Translations under genes and position numbers: made by a program
NCBI GenBank assembly: GCA_021151665.1
Contig: JAGKWW010000054.1
Span: forward strand, 1-15,915
Direction: 5' to 3'
Length of the DNA: 15,915 nucleotides
Source of the DNA: Flavobacteriaceae bacterium
GTDB lineage: Bacteria; Bacteroidota; Bacteroidia; Flavobacteriales; Flavobacteriaceae
In this document: positions 14,799 to 15,915 of the stretch, in pieces
How positions within the stretch are numbered: position 1 is the stretch's first letter
Layout: each line of letters begins with the position of its first letter
Notes under the pieces: model-generated
What the model saw: the letters and a program-made list of their open reading frames with translations, nothing else
Database searches by the model: none
Told to the model about the DNA's origin: nothing

Positions 14799-15822
14799 AC
14801 AGCGTTTTTGCTTTGATGAAATCTGCTATAAGATATGCGATCAGTTTTCCGGTAAGCTGTGGATTGGCAGTATTGTCAAGATCGGGGGCACCTTCGCAAA
14901 TGTGTAGGTAGACAGCATTATCATTCTGGCCGAAGTAGTGTACAAACTGACGCGCCTTTTCTGTGCTGAAACCGCTGGGGGTCATTGCGCTGCTCGCGAT
15001 ATTAGGGAGGGCGTCAAGATCGATCTCAATGCCAAACGGGTCATCTTCTATAAAACCAAGGGCATGGCCCATCTCATCGCTAAAGCTTTTTTCCTTGCGC
15101 ACCGATATTTGCTCATAAGTGTTGAGCTTTATCCTGTCGCTGTGCTTTTTGATATTTTCAAGCACAACCTTTGGCGTGTAGCTTTCGTGCAGGCCGAAAA
15201 TAAAATATTTTTTAAGGAACCCTTCTTCAAAAGCATAGCTGAAACCGTTGCCGCTGTGCCGCCCCTCTGTTGCTCGAAAATCGGTGTGGGCATCAAAGTT
15301 TACGGCATTTACAGGCTTGCCCTTTGCCAGTGCCGCACCTTTAATGTTTCCGTAAGCATTGTTGTGGCCACCGCCAATGACAATTGGTATCTTGCCGGCG
15401 GCTATGATCTGGCAAACAACGTGCGAAACTTCTTTATCTAATGCCTCAACCAGTTCCATCAGCCCTTTGCGGCCTTCCGTGGCGTTTAGTGCCGCTGCTA
15501 CCTGCATGGCTTCGGTGGTATCAATATGCCCCAAAAGCAATATGCTACTGCCCTTGCAATACTTATTGTGCTGAAGGTTTAAGAGGCTTTTTACGGTATA
15601 TTCCCATGCTGATGCGGTACCGGGCCGGCCGTAATTGGCGCGAACCCCTATGTCTTCCGGAATGCCGAAAACCACGAATTTTTCTTCACTCTTCTTAAGG
15701 TATTCAGAAAGTGCCACTCCCTGGGGCAACAGGGCCACACGTTCGCCAAATTTAATCTCTCCACTGCGTTGCGCAGTATATTTTGTAAGGTCTCCGGGCG
15801 TAAGCCGAATCAGTTTCTCCAT
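14797..15822 (-). CDS. hutG: Arginase/agmatinase-family hydrolase, probable formimidoylglutamase
   Basis: A 341-residue ureohydrolase-fold enzyme with a binuclear manganese site. Ligand motifs are present: GGGHNN (150-155) with His153, FDAHTD (176-181) with Asp177, His179 and Asp181, and EIDLD (266-270) with Asp268 and Asp270; ICEGAPD (308-314) occupies the place of the substrate-facing Glu of arginases. GGGH is followed by Asn where classical arginases often have Asp. The overall pattern and the N-terminal GEIKFGE (21-27) fit the Bacteroidota proteins annotated as formimidoylglutamase, which releases formamide and glutamate in histidine breakdown. Arginase or agmatinase remains possible, because no other hut genes are in the window. 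The start is the ATG at 15822, downstream of a -7 promoter match. It converges on aceA. Family is certain; the substrate is moderately certain. Confidence 0.8.
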   Translation of the reverse strand: MEKLIRLTPGDLTKYTAQRSGEIKFGERVALLPQGVALSEYLKKSEEKFVVFGIPEDIGVRANYGRPGTASAWEYTVKSLLNLQHNKYCKGSSILLLGHIDTTEAMQVAAALNATEGRKGLMELVEALDKEVSHVVCQIIAAGKIPIVIGGGHNNAYGNIKGAALAKGKPVNAVNFDAHTDFRATEGRHSGNGFSYAFEEGFLKKYFIFGLHESYTPKVVLENIKKHSDRIKLNTYEQISVRKEKSFSDEMGHALGFIEDDPFGIEIDLDALPNIASSAMTPSGFSTEKARQFVHYFGQNDNAVYLHICEGAPDLDNTANPQLTGKLIAYLIADFIKAKTL

Positions 15823-15839
15823 AGCATTGTTCTTACTTT

Positions 15840-15847
15840 CAAAAATA
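15840..15847 (-). promoter_or_regulatory. Candidate -7 promoter element (TATTTTTG) for the arginase-family gene
   Basis: The minus strand reads TATTTTTG, an exact TAnnTTTG match. It ends 17 bases before the ATG at 15822 and implies a very short leader. No TTG is seen at standard -33 spacing. The rest of 15848-15915 is AT-rich, with no gene recognised before the window edge. Confidence 0.45.
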
Positions 15848-15915
15848 ATATATTCCTCTAATTTTTCGTTAAAAACTAAGATGCAAATTCATTAATAATT
15901 AAATTTGAAAAAAAA

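Overview
The window looks like an ordinary chromosomal segment from a member of the Bacteroidota, most likely Flavobacteriaceae. The signs are a fused alpha/beta 2-oxoacid dehydrogenase E1, an M1-peptidase-like protein joined to an outer-membrane barrel, start codons without Shine-Dalgarno sequences, and several exact matches to the Bacteroidota -7 promoter element TAnnTTTG. No transposase, integrase, phage, CRISPR, tRNA or rRNA gene was seen.

Layout from left to right. A plus-strand aldehyde dehydrogenase of the succinate-semialdehyde type (22-1374) converges, across a perfect shared hairpin terminator, on a minus-strand fused E1 (1418-3823). Upstream of E1 on the same strand is a large secreted protein (3998-6832): an M1 aminopeptidase fold whose zinc and catalytic residues are all replaced, followed by a probable outer-membrane beta-barrel. 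Next is a minus-strand pair, uvrA (start best placed at 10555) followed by a LOG-family Rossmann protein, probably one operon ending at a strong terminator (6939-6966). Divergent from uvrA is a small unrecognised membrane protein (10634-11296). After a 494-base gap come aceB (malate synthase A) and aceA (isocitrate lyase), the complete glyoxylate shunt, with a hairpin between them and a strong terminator after aceA. A minus-strand arginase-family enzyme, probably formimidoylglutamase, converges on aceA.

The metabolic genes share a theme of carbon entry into the TCA cycle. SSADH feeds succinate, the fused E1 feeds acyl-CoA, the glyoxylate shunt saves acetyl-CoA carbon, and the arginase-family enzyme would release glutamate. 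They are separate transcription units, so a shared regulon is only an inference.

The most interesting part is the gap at 11297-11790. It holds a GC-rich island (106 of 180 bases G/C at 11401-11580, against 16 of 60 just downstream). The island has its own -7 promoter match, a closing long-range stem that starts where transcription should start, several internal hairpins, a possible pseudoknot, and a perfect intrinsic terminator. This is the architecture of an independent structured small RNA of about 250 nt. I could not assign it to a known family. The second most interesting item is the catalytically dead M1-like outer-membrane protein.
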